From: Leptolyngbya sp. 'hensonii'
Lineage (GTDB): Bacteria; Cyanobacteriota; Cyanobacteriia; GCF-001939115
NCBI RefSeq assembly: GCF_001939115.1
Contig: NZ_MQTZ01000003.1
Location: forward strand, 62,001 to 126,000
Length of the DNA stretch: 64,000 nt
Direction of reading: 5' to 3'
The notes below the pieces were generated by a model that did not search any database, was not told the origin of the DNA, and saw nothing but the letters and a program-made list of their open reading frames with translations. The translations under genes and the position numbers were made by a program. Numbering within the stretch: position 1 is the stretch's first letter; every line of letters begins with the position of its first letter. Below, piece by piece: positions 16,835-25,414 of this stretch.

Positions 16835-18979
16835 ATGAATACCAAACTGATCCAGGCCAGCCTCTCAGCCCAGGTCGTGAACTTTCAACCTGGGGGTGCG
16901 GCAGCTGGGTTTGAAGTCCTAGTCGATAATTACAGTGATCGATTTGCCACATTCCAACTGGAAGTTCTGGCTCCGGGAGCGCATGAAACGGGCAATCCCT
17001 CCTGGTACAGACTGTCCCCAGAGGTGGCAGCCAAAAAGCCCCCCGGCGATCGCACCCGGTTTGTGGTGGAAATCCTGGATAGCCCCGTACCGGGATTTTC
17101 CGGTTCCATGAACCTGACCGTGCGGATCTTCTCTCTAGAATTGGGAGAAGAGCGGAAAGTGCTGCGGCTGGTCCTGGGTAAGGGAGCGGATGTTCCTATT
17201 CGAGTAGATCTGCCCGTACAACGGTTTGAGGCCCATCCCCTGGAGCAGGTTAACATTCCCGTATCCCTGGAAAATCAGGGTCAGGATCTGGCATTACTGA
17301 TCGTCACCCTGACCGGGATTCCCCCGGATTGGATAGAATCGGGTCCGGAGCAGCGGCTGCAACTGAAAGCCAGTGCCAGTACAGAGTTGACCTTCCGTTG
17401 TCAGTTGCCGGAAACCATTCGCACCCTCAGTCAGGTCTATTCCTTTACCGTACAGGTGATCCAGGCTCAGGGACCATCCTCCCAGGCCACAGGATTATTG
17501 CAGGTCGTGCCCCAGGGTACGGTCGAGTTCACCTGTCTTCAGACCCAGCAGCAATATCCCCAGCGCTGGGGCATCTGGTGGTGGCGAGCTCCTGTTCTAA
17601 CCCCGTTTCCCCTGCAACTCCGGAACGATAGTAATGTGATCTCAACGGTGCGGATCAACATTGAGACGGAATCTCGGCATCGCTGCATTTTCCAGGTTTT
17701 GCCCGATGATGCGCCCCTGAAACCGGGGGAGGTGACGCCGATCGATCTAGGGGTGCGGGTGCGGCGGTATTGGTGGCGGGGACAGTCTGTTCTGTTACAG
17801 GTCCAATCCCAGGTGGCCGATGCGCGTATTAATGTATTGAATGATACCCTGCTCCTGAAGTTGAAGGTGTTGCCCCGGATTCATCCTGCCGTCCAACTTC
17901 TGTGGCTGGCTCTGATTCTTTATGGGCTCTGGTGGGCGTCCTGGTTGAATCCGGCCAGTCCCCTGTTTGGTCATCGGGGAGCCGTCAATGCCGTCCAATT
18001 GAGTGGAACCAGTGATCAGGCCGTCAGTGCCTCCGATGACCAGACGGTCATTCAGTGGTGGGTGCCCGGTTTCTTCAATCCTTTTCTGAAGCAATATATT
18101 GGCCCCATTTTGCAAGACAGGAAAGCCGTGCGGGTGGTCCGTCTGCGCCCGATCGACAATAACTGGTTGGCCGCTGGTCTGGAGAATGGGGAGATCAAGC
18201 TGCAGTCTCTGGAAGTAGCCCGCAAGCCTCTGACTTTTGCCTATCAGGTGGATGATCGGGTGCTTGATCTACGGTTTACCCGTGATGCTCGCACCCTGTT
18301 TAGTGCCCATGGTAGCGGTCGAGTTCTGCAATGGCAGATCCCCTACGTGCCGGAAGCAGGACCAATATCCGTTTCCAGCCAACCATTGCAGCAAAAGCGC
18401 TTTGACTTTGCGGTGTATGGATTAGCGATCGTGGGCGACCAGACCCTGGCGATCGGAGGACGGTTCAATCAGCTGACCCTCTGGAACTGGGAGAAGGATG
18501 AAGTGCAACCGGTGGCCTATCCCCGTCCAGGGGGACAGGATGCCTACCTGACCAGCCTCACCAGTGCAGAATTTCGGCCCTATTTGCTGGTCACTGCAGA
18601 TAACCAGGGCTACATCACCCTCTGGAATCTGCGCCCCTGTTTGATGGGCGATCAACCCTGTGAAGTACTGGACGAATGGCAGGATGGCCATGGCAAAAAG
18701 CCTGTGCGATCGGTTGCCCTGTCCCCGGAGGGATGTTACCTGAGTAGTGGGGGGGCAGACGGGCGTGTCGTGTTGTGGCCTCTCTCTGCAGACGGACGGC
18801 GGGCTTCCCGGTTCATGCAGGGGATTGAACTGATGCAGGTGGCCAAACCCTTTAATAGTGTGGATGTTCGGGTAGCCCATCAGGATGTCCTGGTGGTCGG
18901 TGGCAATGAGGATTGGCAGGTGCGGGTGGTCCGATCGTCCCGGCTTCCGGCTGCCCTTTGTGATGTGACGGATCGTTAG
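16835..18979 (+). CDS. Ig-like/transmembrane/WD40 fusion protein
   Basis: 714 residues. Residues about 10-345 hold two or three Ig-like (COG1470-style) modules, for example ENQGQDLALLIVTLTGIPPDW. A single transmembrane helix lies at about 353-372 (AVQLLWLALILYGLWWASWL). The remainder is a WD40 propeller beginning GHRGAVNAVQLSG and including SVALSPEGCYLSSGGADGRVVLW. There is no N-terminal signal peptide, and Lys and Arg residues precede the helix (LLLKLKVLPRI), so the positive-inside rule puts the Ig side in the cytoplasm and the propeller in the periplasm or thylakoid lumen. It follows the sensor gene by 24 bp and precedes the next Ig protein by 17 bp. Confidence 0.82.
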   Translation: MNTKLIQASLSAQVVNFQPGGAAAGFEVLVDNYSDRFATFQLEVLAPGAHETGNPSWYRLSPEVAAKKPPGDRTRFVVEILDSPVPGFSGSMNLTVRIFSLELGEERKVLRLVLGKGADVPIRVDLPVQRFEAHPLEQVNIPVSLENQGQDLALLIVTLTGIPPDWIESGPEQRLQLKASASTELTFRCQLPETIRTLSQVYSFTVQVIQAQGPSSQATGLLQVVPQGTVEFTCLQTQQQYPQRWGIWWWRAPVLTPFPLQLRNDSNVISTVRINIETESRHRCIFQVLPDDAPLKPGEVTPIDLGVRVRRYWWRGQSVLLQVQSQVADARINVLNDTLLLKLKVLPRIHPAVQLLWLALILYGLWWASWLNPASPLFGHRGAVNAVQLSGTSDQAVSASDDQTVIQWWVPGFFNPFLKQYIGPILQDRKAVRVVRLRPIDNNWLAAGLENGEIKLQSLEVARKPLTFAYQVDDRVLDLRFTRDARTLFSAHGSGRVLQWQIPYVPEAGPISVSSQPLQQKRFDFAVYGLAIVGDQTLAIGGRFNQLTLWNWEKDEVQPVAYPRPGGQDAYLTSLTSAEFRPYLLVTADNQGYITLWNLRPCLMGDQPCEVLDEWQDGHGKKPVRSVALSPEGCYLSSGGADGRVVLWPLSADGRRASRFMQGIELMQVAKPFNSVDVRVAHQDVLVVGGNEDWQVRVVRSSRLPAALCDVTDR

Positions 18980-18996
18980 CCCGCAGGAGAAGCGTC

Positions 18997-21594
18997 ATGG
19001 TCGATCAATTGCCCATTTATCGCGATCGTCCACCCATGGGGGAGGATGTCCCCGGTTCCATCGGAGGCAAACCCCTGGCAGTGATTCTCAGTCCGCTGGG
19101 TGACCATACGGCGGCGGCAGGGTCCACTCTGGAGCTGAGTGTCGCTGTTTTTAATCGGGGTGGGCAGAATGCCATCCTCCATATCTACTTGAGTGACCCC
19201 AGCGAAACGGTGAATCGATGGTGTACGTCTCCGTTTGAGCGATTGGCGATCGGGCCAGGGCAGAGCAGTGACGTGCTATTCCGGCTGCAGGTCCCCACCC
19301 AGACCTTACCGGGCACCTATCCCTACCAGGTGATTGTGGACGCGCCTCAGCATTACCCGGAAGATACCCCGATTCAGTACAATCAGCGGCTGCAGGTGCT
19401 GCCTCAGGTGGAGTCTGTTGTCCAGGTGAGTGACCCCACCTTCACCCTGGAGCCCATTACCACATCGCTCCAGCCAGCGGTCTTACAACCAGGAGGATCT
19501 CTGGATGTGCGGGTTCAGGTCTACAATCGCTCCAATCGGGTCGATCGATTTCGCCTCAGTTGTCCAGATCTAGATCATCGCTGGTTTAAGGTCATTTACC
19601 CACAGGGGTTGCTCACCCCTGGGCTGATTAGTAGTGGCAGTGGCCTGGAGCTGAATCCGGGCGATCGAGGTGAGATTCTGTTGCGGCTCAGTCCACCGCC
19701 CGAAGCTCTGGCGGGCAGCTACACGCCGACCCTCCGACTTTATTCGACCAATCAGCCCCAACTGGCGTTGTTGGATGCCTTTTACCTGGAAGTCACACCG
19801 ATCGATCTGATGCAGGTGGAATTGCAGACCCTGATCGGCAAAGTGCGGCAGACGGTGGGGCTCTATCGGGTCCAACTAACCAATCGAGGGAATACACCCC
19901 GGGAGTTGTTGTTAGGGGCTCACAGTGTCGAAGAAGAGGAATCCCGCCTCTGTCAGTATCGCTGGGCTGACCCGGAGAATGCCAGGGCAGATTGGCTCCC
20001 GGTACGATCGACCGGGACCGATGGCCCCCCTGTCACCCTATCCCCCCTGATTCCAATCCTCCCTGGCCAGTCAATCGGCGTTGACCTGGAAGTGAAACCG
20101 ACCCGGGCCTCTCGCAGACCCTGGCTAGGAAATGGCCGGATTTTTAACTTCAGGGTAGACCTGAAAGATCCGCAGCAGCGGCCCCTACCTCTGGAATATC
20201 TGCAGGGTAGCCTGCTCTGGCGAGCCCGGCCTTTCTGGCAATTCCTGTTGTTGCTGCTGACGGCCCTGGGGGCGATCGGAGCCCTGGCCTTTTTGATCTG
20301 GTGGCTGTTCTTCCGTCCTCCCCTGCCCTCCAGGGTGTTGGAACTGACTGCCGGAGATTTGGCTTACGAAGAGCTGAATGGGAAACCGGTTCGCCTCAAC
20401 TGGCAAATCAGCAATCCTAAGCGTATTGGTAAACTGCGCCTGGTCGGTCTCTCAACTGAAGATGGTACAGTTCTGAGTCAACCGGTTGTCTATGACTTCA
20501 GCCAGGGGTTGCCGAATCCCCTGAAGCCTTTCTGCACCCTCGATCGAGTGCTGACCTGTCGCTATGTGCCGACGGATGCCCATCGAACTGGCAGCTATGT
20601 GTTTGAGTTGCAGGTTCAACCCCGAAAAGAGAATGCCTCCCCATTGGATACGGCTAAGACGAACCCGATTAAAATCAGTCCCCTGCCCCTGCCCAAAATT
20701 TTAGAGTTGGGGCCAACGGAGCCAATCTATCAGGAACCCGCTAATCCGGTGGCAAACTCCACAGACGGTCAAATTCTGTTGAACTGGAAAGTAGCCAATC
20801 CCGGTCTGCTTCAGGAAGTTCAGTTGATAGGCCGGTCTCCCGACAATACGGTTGTAGTGCCGCTGCAGCGATTCGACTTCAGTAGTGGTGTGCCATCGAC
20901 TTTGCAGTCCTTCTGTGTGATTCAGACGGCATTGGTGTGCCGTAAGGTCCCGATCGAGGCCCGCAAGCCGGGAGATTACATCTTCGAATTGCTGGTCACC
21001 AGCCGCACGGCTCCAGAGGAACCCGTAGCCAATCGGAAAACGGACACGGTGCGGATTAAGCCCCAGCAGGTGCCGATCCAGATTGTGAAATTCCTGATTA
21101 ATGGGCAACCGGCAGAGCCCCGTCTGGTGCTGCTGGTGCAGCCGGATCAGCCTCCTCCTCCCTTGCAAATCTCCTGGGAAGTGACGGGTGGCCGGGGCCT
21201 GAAAGTGACTCTGTTACCGGCTCCTGGCACGGTTGGTCTGTCGGGAACTGTCCCCTACAGTCTCAGTACCCAACCTCGCCAGGAAACTCTGACCCTGCAG
21301 GTGACAAATGAAATGGGGGAACAGGTGACCCGATCGGTGACGATCGAAACCGTAAATCCCCCAGCCCAGCCCCAGGTATCCCCGGAACAGATGGCTCCGG
21401 CTCCTGGAAGTCAACCGGCCTTCTCTCCGACAGACCCAACCGGCTCGGCTGGTTTTGGGAGTCCCGCTTCCCAACCCGGTGTTGCCCCCGGTGCGACCTC
21501 GGCCCCATCTCCTGGTAGTGACCTGCAAGGGCCAGTTCCAGTCCAACCGGGAACCCTTTCCCCCGTTGATGTCCCCCCTCAGTTCGATCGATGA
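18997..21594 (+). CDS. Large single-pass membrane protein with Ig-like modules and duplicated Cys-pair domains
   Basis: 865 residues. Three Ig-like modules precede a transmembrane helix at about 412-438 (FLLLLLTALGAIGALAFLIW). After it come two similar domains of about 85 residues: one from GKPVRLNWQISNPKRIG to SYVFELQV and one from DGQILLNWKVANPGLLQ to DYIFELLV. Each has a Cys pair about 10 residues apart (FC...CR). A third, shorter relative (LQISWEVTGG) and a Pro/Gly/Ser-rich tail close the protein. AGGAG at 18985-18989 supports the ATG. No signal peptide is seen, so the Ig modules are predicted cytoplasmic and the Cys-pair domains lumenal or periplasmic. It overlaps the TPR gene by ATGA. 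The family is not recognised by name. Confidence 0.78.
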   Translation: MVDQLPIYRDRPPMGEDVPGSIGGKPLAVILSPLGDHTAAAGSTLELSVAVFNRGGQNAILHIYLSDPSETVNRWCTSPFERLAIGPGQSSDVLFRLQVPTQTLPGTYPYQVIVDAPQHYPEDTPIQYNQRLQVLPQVESVVQVSDPTFTLEPITTSLQPAVLQPGGSLDVRVQVYNRSNRVDRFRLSCPDLDHRWFKVIYPQGLLTPGLISSGSGLELNPGDRGEILLRLSPPPEALAGSYTPTLRLYSTNQPQLALLDAFYLEVTPIDLMQVELQTLIGKVRQTVGLYRVQLTNRGNTPRELLLGAHSVEEEESRLCQYRWADPENARADWLPVRSTGTDGPPVTLSPLIPILPGQSIGVDLEVKPTRASRRPWLGNGRIFNFRVDLKDPQQRPLPLEYLQGSLLWRARPFWQFLLLLLTALGAIGALAFLIWWLFFRPPLPSRVLELTAGDLAYEELNGKPVRLNWQISNPKRIGKLRLVGLSTEDGTVLSQPVVYDFSQGLPNPLKPFCTLDRVLTCRYVPTDAHRTGSYVFELQVQPRKENASPLDTAKTNPIKISPLPLPKILELGPTEPIYQEPANPVANSTDGQILLNWKVANPGLLQEVQLIGRSPDNTVVVPLQRFDFSSGVPSTLQSFCVIQTALVCRKVPIEARKPGDYIFELLVTSRTAPEEPVANRKTDTVRIKPQQVPIQIVKFLINGQPAEPRLVLLVQPDQPPPPLQISWEVTGGRGLKVTLLPAPGTVGLSGTVPYSLSTQPRQETLTLQVTNEMGEQVTRSVTIETVNPPAQPQVSPEQMAPAPGSQPAFSPTDPTGSAGFGSPASQPGVAPGATSAPSPGSDLQGPVPVQPGTLSPVDVPPQFDR

Positions 21595-23282
21595 AACCCT
21601 CTTTTATTTCCCATCTCGCCACAATAACCCTGGTTGGGAGTTTCCTGGGTCTGGGTCAGGGAGTTCTCCTGGCCCAATCTCAACCGGGGGGCTTAAGCAC
21701 GTTGCCGGATTTTGACTACTGGGCCGATCGCTGCCGCACCCTGGCCCAGGCCGACCAGTTGGAACAGGCTATCCCGGCCTGCGAACAGGCGATCGCCCTG
21801 CGCTCTGGAGATAAAACCCTCTGGATTTTGTATGCCGATGTCCTCTATCGCCTGGGCCGCTATGGGGAGGCGGCGGCGGCGGCTAAATCTGCCCTGCGCT
21901 ATGACGATCGCAATTCGGAAGCCCTTACTTCCCGCTGTCGGGCTTTGCTGGCAATTCATCAGTATGAGGCGGCGATCGCCGCCTGTGCCCAGGCGTTGGA
22001 GGTAAATGAAAACTGGGGAACCCTGACCCCAAAGCTGGCCTGGTTTAAGCAGGGATTAGCCCTAGTCCGGGTAGGTCGTGCCGCAGCCGGTATTAAAGCC
22101 TATGATGAATCCCTTAAGCTAGACCCGCGCCAGTCTGGGGTTCTGACCCATCGCTGTCAGGCTCTCTTGCAACTGGAGACGTTCGAGGCCGCGATCGGTG
22201 ATTGTCGTCAGGCCCTGGATGTGGATGCCCAGTGGGGTGGTCAGTCGCCCAAGTCGGCCTGGAATGCCCAGGGAAGTGCCCTCCAGATGCTAAAGCGGTT
22301 GGAGGAGGCGGTGTTTGCCTATGATCAATCCCTACGTCTGGATGCCAAACAGCCGATCATCTGGGCCAAACAGGGGTTGATCCTACGGGAACTCGATCGG
22401 GACGCGGATGCCCTAGTGGCCTTTACCCAGGCGGTACAGAGCAAGCCGGATTACACCCTGGCCCTAGTCAATCAATGCACCCTGCTCAACCAGTTTGGCC
22501 AGTATGACGCAGCCCTGCGGGCCTGTGAAGCAGCGATTCGGGGGGATGGCTCTTGGGGGCCTTTAGGCCCAGCCCAGGGCTGGGATCAGCAGGCCAATGC
22601 CCTAGCTGGCTTGCGACGCCTGGAGGAGGCCCTAGCTTCGGCGGAACGGGCGGTGAATATGGCTCCCGACTACCCGACAGCCTGGAATAATCGGGGGGTG
22701 ATTCTCTGGTCCTTGCAGCGATATGATGACGCCCTGACTTCGGTCGATCGAGCCCTGGAACTGCGGCAGGATTATGCCCGGGCCTGGTTCAACCGGGGGC
22801 GAATTCTGCGGGAGTTGGGGCGCTATGCGGCAGCAGCGCGGGCCTACGATGAGGTGATTCGCTTGGAACCGGAGAATGCCCTAGCTTGGGCGAATCAGAG
22901 TGCCGTCCTCTGGCAGATGAAACGATATGATCTGGCCTTGAGGGCTGCTGATGCCGCGATCGATCGTCAGCCCAGTCTGGCCCTTGCCTGGTATAACCGA
23001 GGCACGGCTTTGAGCAGCCAGGGGCGTTACAGTGAGGCGATCTCAGCCTTCGATCGGGCCCTGGAATTGACCCCCACCGACACCGGGAGTCTGACCGGGA
23101 AGGGGTTGTCCCTGGTGGCGATCGGGGAGGACGAAGCCGCCGTTCCTGTTCTGCAGCAGGCACTCCGGTTGAATCCCAACCAAATTCTGGCCCAGGAAAA
23201 CCTGAAACAGGCGGCGAAACGAATTCTGCTGCGGCAGAAGGAGGAGCAGGAACGGAAGCGGCAGGAACAGATGAAAAAATAA
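21591..23282 (+). CDS. Exported TPR-repeat protein, last gene of the baseplate operon
   Basis: 563 residues. A signal peptide covers about 1-28 (ATITLVGSFLGLGQGVLLAQS). About twelve TPR units follow, with typical patterns such as AWYNRGTALSSQGRYSEAI and AWNNRGVILWSLQRYDDAL. The C-terminus is a charged helix (QKEEQERKRQEQMKK). TPR proteins are scaffolds for protein complexes. The ATGA overlap with the preceding membrane-protein gene implies coupled translation and a shared role, probably on the far side of the membrane from the baseplate. The gene ends only 2 bp before the convergent panB stop, with no visible terminator between them. Confidence 0.88.
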   Translation: MKPSFISHLATITLVGSFLGLGQGVLLAQSQPGGLSTLPDFDYWADRCRTLAQADQLEQAIPACEQAIALRSGDKTLWILYADVLYRLGRYGEAAAAAKSALRYDDRNSEALTSRCRALLAIHQYEAAIAACAQALEVNENWGTLTPKLAWFKQGLALVRVGRAAAGIKAYDESLKLDPRQSGVLTHRCQALLQLETFEAAIGDCRQALDVDAQWGGQSPKSAWNAQGSALQMLKRLEEAVFAYDQSLRLDAKQPIIWAKQGLILRELDRDADALVAFTQAVQSKPDYTLALVNQCTLLNQFGQYDAALRACEAAIRGDGSWGPLGPAQGWDQQANALAGLRRLEEALASAERAVNMAPDYPTAWNNRGVILWSLQRYDDALTSVDRALELRQDYARAWFNRGRILRELGRYAAAARAYDEVIRLEPENALAWANQSAVLWQMKRYDLALRAADAAIDRQPSLALAWYNRGTALSSQGRYSEAISAFDRALELTPTDTGSLTGKGLSLVAIGEDEAAVPVLQQALRLNPNQILAQENLKQAAKRILLRQKEEQERKRQEQMKK

Positions 23283-23284
23283 CC

Positions 23285-24064
23285 TCAGGCTTCGGGGAAT
23301 TGGTGCTCCCGCACCTCCGCACAGTAGGTCCGAACCGCCTGATCGATGTCCGCTCGCAGGTTCAGATATGCCTTGGCGAAGGGGGGCTTCTTCTCTGTCA
23401 AACCCAGCACATCCGCTGTCACCAGCACCTGCCCGTCACAGTGGGGACCGGCCCCGATGCCGACCGTCGGAATCTGTAATTTCTGGGTAATCTGTGAGGC
23501 CAGCTCTGGGGGAATGTGCTCCAGGACGATCGCAAAGGCACCCGCCTGTTCCAATTCGATCGCCTCGGTCAAAATCCGCTTGCCTGCTTCTGGAGAATTG
23601 CCCTGCTGTCGATAACCCAACTGATGCACGGACTGTGGGGTTAAGCCCACATGACCCATAACCGGAATGCCCACCTGGACCAACCGGGCTACGGTTTCGA
23701 TCAGGGCAGGATAGCCCCCTTCGATTTTGACGGCCTGAACCCCAGTTTCCTTCAGGACTCGACCGGCAGTGTGGAGAGCCTGTTGGGTGCTCTCCTGATA
23801 GCTCATGAAGGGCAGGTCACAGACCACCAGAGCCCGATCGACAGCTCGCCGCACCGAACTAGCATGGTAGAGCATCTCTTCCAGGGTGACGGGCAGGGTG
23901 GTGGTATAGCCTAATGCAGTCATGGCCAGGGAGTCCCCGACCAGGATCAGATCCACGCCAGCCCGATCGAGAATCTGAGCGATCGCAAAATCCCAGGCCG
24001 TCAGAGCGGTGATCGATCGTCCCTGCTGTTTCCACTGGCTCAACTGCCGGGGAGTTACTGCCAT
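23285..24064 (-). CDS. panB: 3-methyl-2-oxobutanoate hydroxymethyltransferase
   Basis: First step of pantothenate synthesis: 5,10-methylene-THF plus 2-oxoisovalerate gives ketopantoate in the cytoplasm. The 259 residues match the family length. Metal-binding acids are visible at Asp44 (LVGDSLAM), Asp83 (VCDLPF) and a Glu in VKIEGGYP. The catalytic Glu is in VLEHIP, and [10 protein letters not shown] is a family signature. [11 protein letters not shown] is the usual substrate-binding start. No other pantothenate gene lies nearby. It is transcribed convergently with the injection-system operon. Confidence 0.96.
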   Translation of the reverse strand: MAVTPRQLSQWKQQGRSITALTAWDFAIAQILDRAGVDLILVGDSLAMTALGYTTTLPVTLEEMLYHASSVRRAVDRALVVCDLPFMSYQESTQQALHTAGRVLKETGVQAVKIEGGYPALIETVARLVQVGIPVMGHVGLTPQSVHQLGYRQQGNSPEAGKRILTEAIELEQAGAFAIVLEHIPPELASQITQKLQIPTVGIGAGPHCDGQVLVTADVLGLTEKKPPFAKAYLNLRADIDQAVRTYCAEVREHQFPEA

Positions 24065-24223
24065 CTCTCGCTACCCAAACCCAACACCTCCATGGTAAGA
24101 CAATCCTCACCCAGATCAGGGTGGGGAAACAGGGGGGACAGCCTCCCCTGCTCTGGCTCCCCTGTTTCCAGATTTCGGAGCAGTCTGACTTCAGGCAATA
24201 GCCCAAGCCTCACTAGTGGTCGC

Positions 24224-25414
24224 TCACTCTGGCCGCACTGCCCAGGCCAGAAAGCGTTCTGTGTAATACAGGGCAAGCTGGTTGCTGAGCCCCTGGAATA
24301 CGGCATCGAACGCATGTTCAGCCCAGGGAATTTCAATGAATACTGCGGTGTTACCGGTCTGGCGCAGGCGATCGTAGAGCTGTCGCCCGAACTTCGCCAT
24401 CACAATATGGTCCCGCTGGCCGTAAATCAGCAGGGTAGGGGGTAAGCCAGGTCGGACAGCATACATCGGGGAAGCGGCCTGGTAGAGGGGGGTTAACGCC
24501 TCGGGTGGTCCGCCCAAAAAGGTTTTCAGAACGGTTTGAACCTGCAAGGGATCAGGGGTGGGCAAATCCCGGTATCCCTCAATCAGATCTACGGGACCGT
24601 AGTAGCCCACGACGGCTCGGATGGGTGGAGCATCGGATTGATAGGCAGCCAGCAGAGCCAGATGGGCTCCGGCAGAACGACCGACTAGGACCAGCCGATC
24701 GGGATCGGTGTCGTACTGGTTGGCATGCTGGCGAATGAACTGGAGAGCTGATCGCACGTCTTCCAGTTGGGCCGGAAACCGATAGCGGGGAGCATGGCGA
24801 TAGGAGATGGCGAAAACCGTATAGCCCTGGGCGGCCAGGTATTGATTGAATGGGATATGTTCCCTGGGGCTGCCGTTCTGCCAGGCCCCTCCGTAAAGCA
24901 CGATCATCCCTGGATGGGGACCGGCCTGGGTGGGCTGGTACAGATCCAGAGTCAGGGGACTGCCATTGGGAGTGGCAAAGGGGATGTCGGGCTGGTAGCG
25001 CCCTGGACTAGTTGGAATCCCCTGAAAGACCTGGATCAGGTTTAGAGGGGTGGGCCGCATCAGGGTGGTTTGGGCAGGGGTGATGCGGGTGAAATAGCCC
25101 TGACCGAGGGCGGACTGCATGACCTGGGCTGCCTGTCGATCGGCAGTCGCGAATTGCTGCAGTGGCAGAAGGCTCAGGATCAGGCTCACCAGACTCAGCC
25201 CGATCGCCCCATACATCCAGGGGGTCAGGTGTCGGCCCCCGATCGCCAATGCCAGGACAATCGCACTCAGTCCCACCAGCCAGGGACTGACTTCAGGGGC
25301 TCCTACCCCCAGGGGAAACAGGAGCATGGTGGGAGCTGGCACCACAATCCAAAGGCTGAGAAACAGGCTGACGCAGGCCAGCAGCAGAATCAACAGGCTG
25401 AATGCAATCGTCAT
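24224..25414 (-). CDS. Membrane-anchored alpha/beta hydrolase (esterase/lipase type)
   Basis: 396 residues. Three or four hydrophobic helices occupy about 1-95. A hydrolase domain follows with an oxyanion-hole motif (VLYGGAWQNGS), the nucleophile elbow GRSAGAH, an Asp region (LLIYGQRDHIV) and a catalytic His in WAEHAFD. The closest broad type is the BD-FAE/HSL-like esterase group. The catalytic domain probably lies at the membrane surface. Its ATG overlaps the stop codon of the upstream DUF815 gene by one nucleotide, indicating coupled translation. The substrate is unknown. Confidence 0.85.
   Translation of the reverse strand: MTIAFSLLILLLACVSLFLSLWIVVPAPTMLLFPLGVGAPEVSPWLVGLSAIVLALAIGGRHLTPWMYGAIGLSLVSLILSLLPLQQFATADRQAAQVMQSALGQGYFTRITPAQTTLMRPTPLNLIQVFQGIPTSPGRYQPDIPFATPNGSPLTLDLYQPTQAGPHPGMIVLYGGAWQNGSPREHIPFNQYLAAQGYTVFAISYRHAPRYRFPAQLEDVRSALQFIRQHANQYDTDPDRLVLVGRSAGAHLALLAAYQSDAPPIRAVVGYYGPVDLIEGYRDLPTPDPLQVQTVLKTFLGGPPEALTPLYQAASPMYAVRPGLPPTLLIYGQRDHIVMAKFGRQLYDRLRQTGNTAVFIEIPWAEHAFDAVFQGLSNQLALYYTERFLAWAVRPE

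Noticed and set aside
10366-23282. Prophage or tailocin remnant
   Set aside because: No integrase, capsid, lysis or portal gene is present, all frames are intact and the downstream membrane proteins belong to the same coupled operon, so a domesticated injection-system module is more likely than a decaying prophage.
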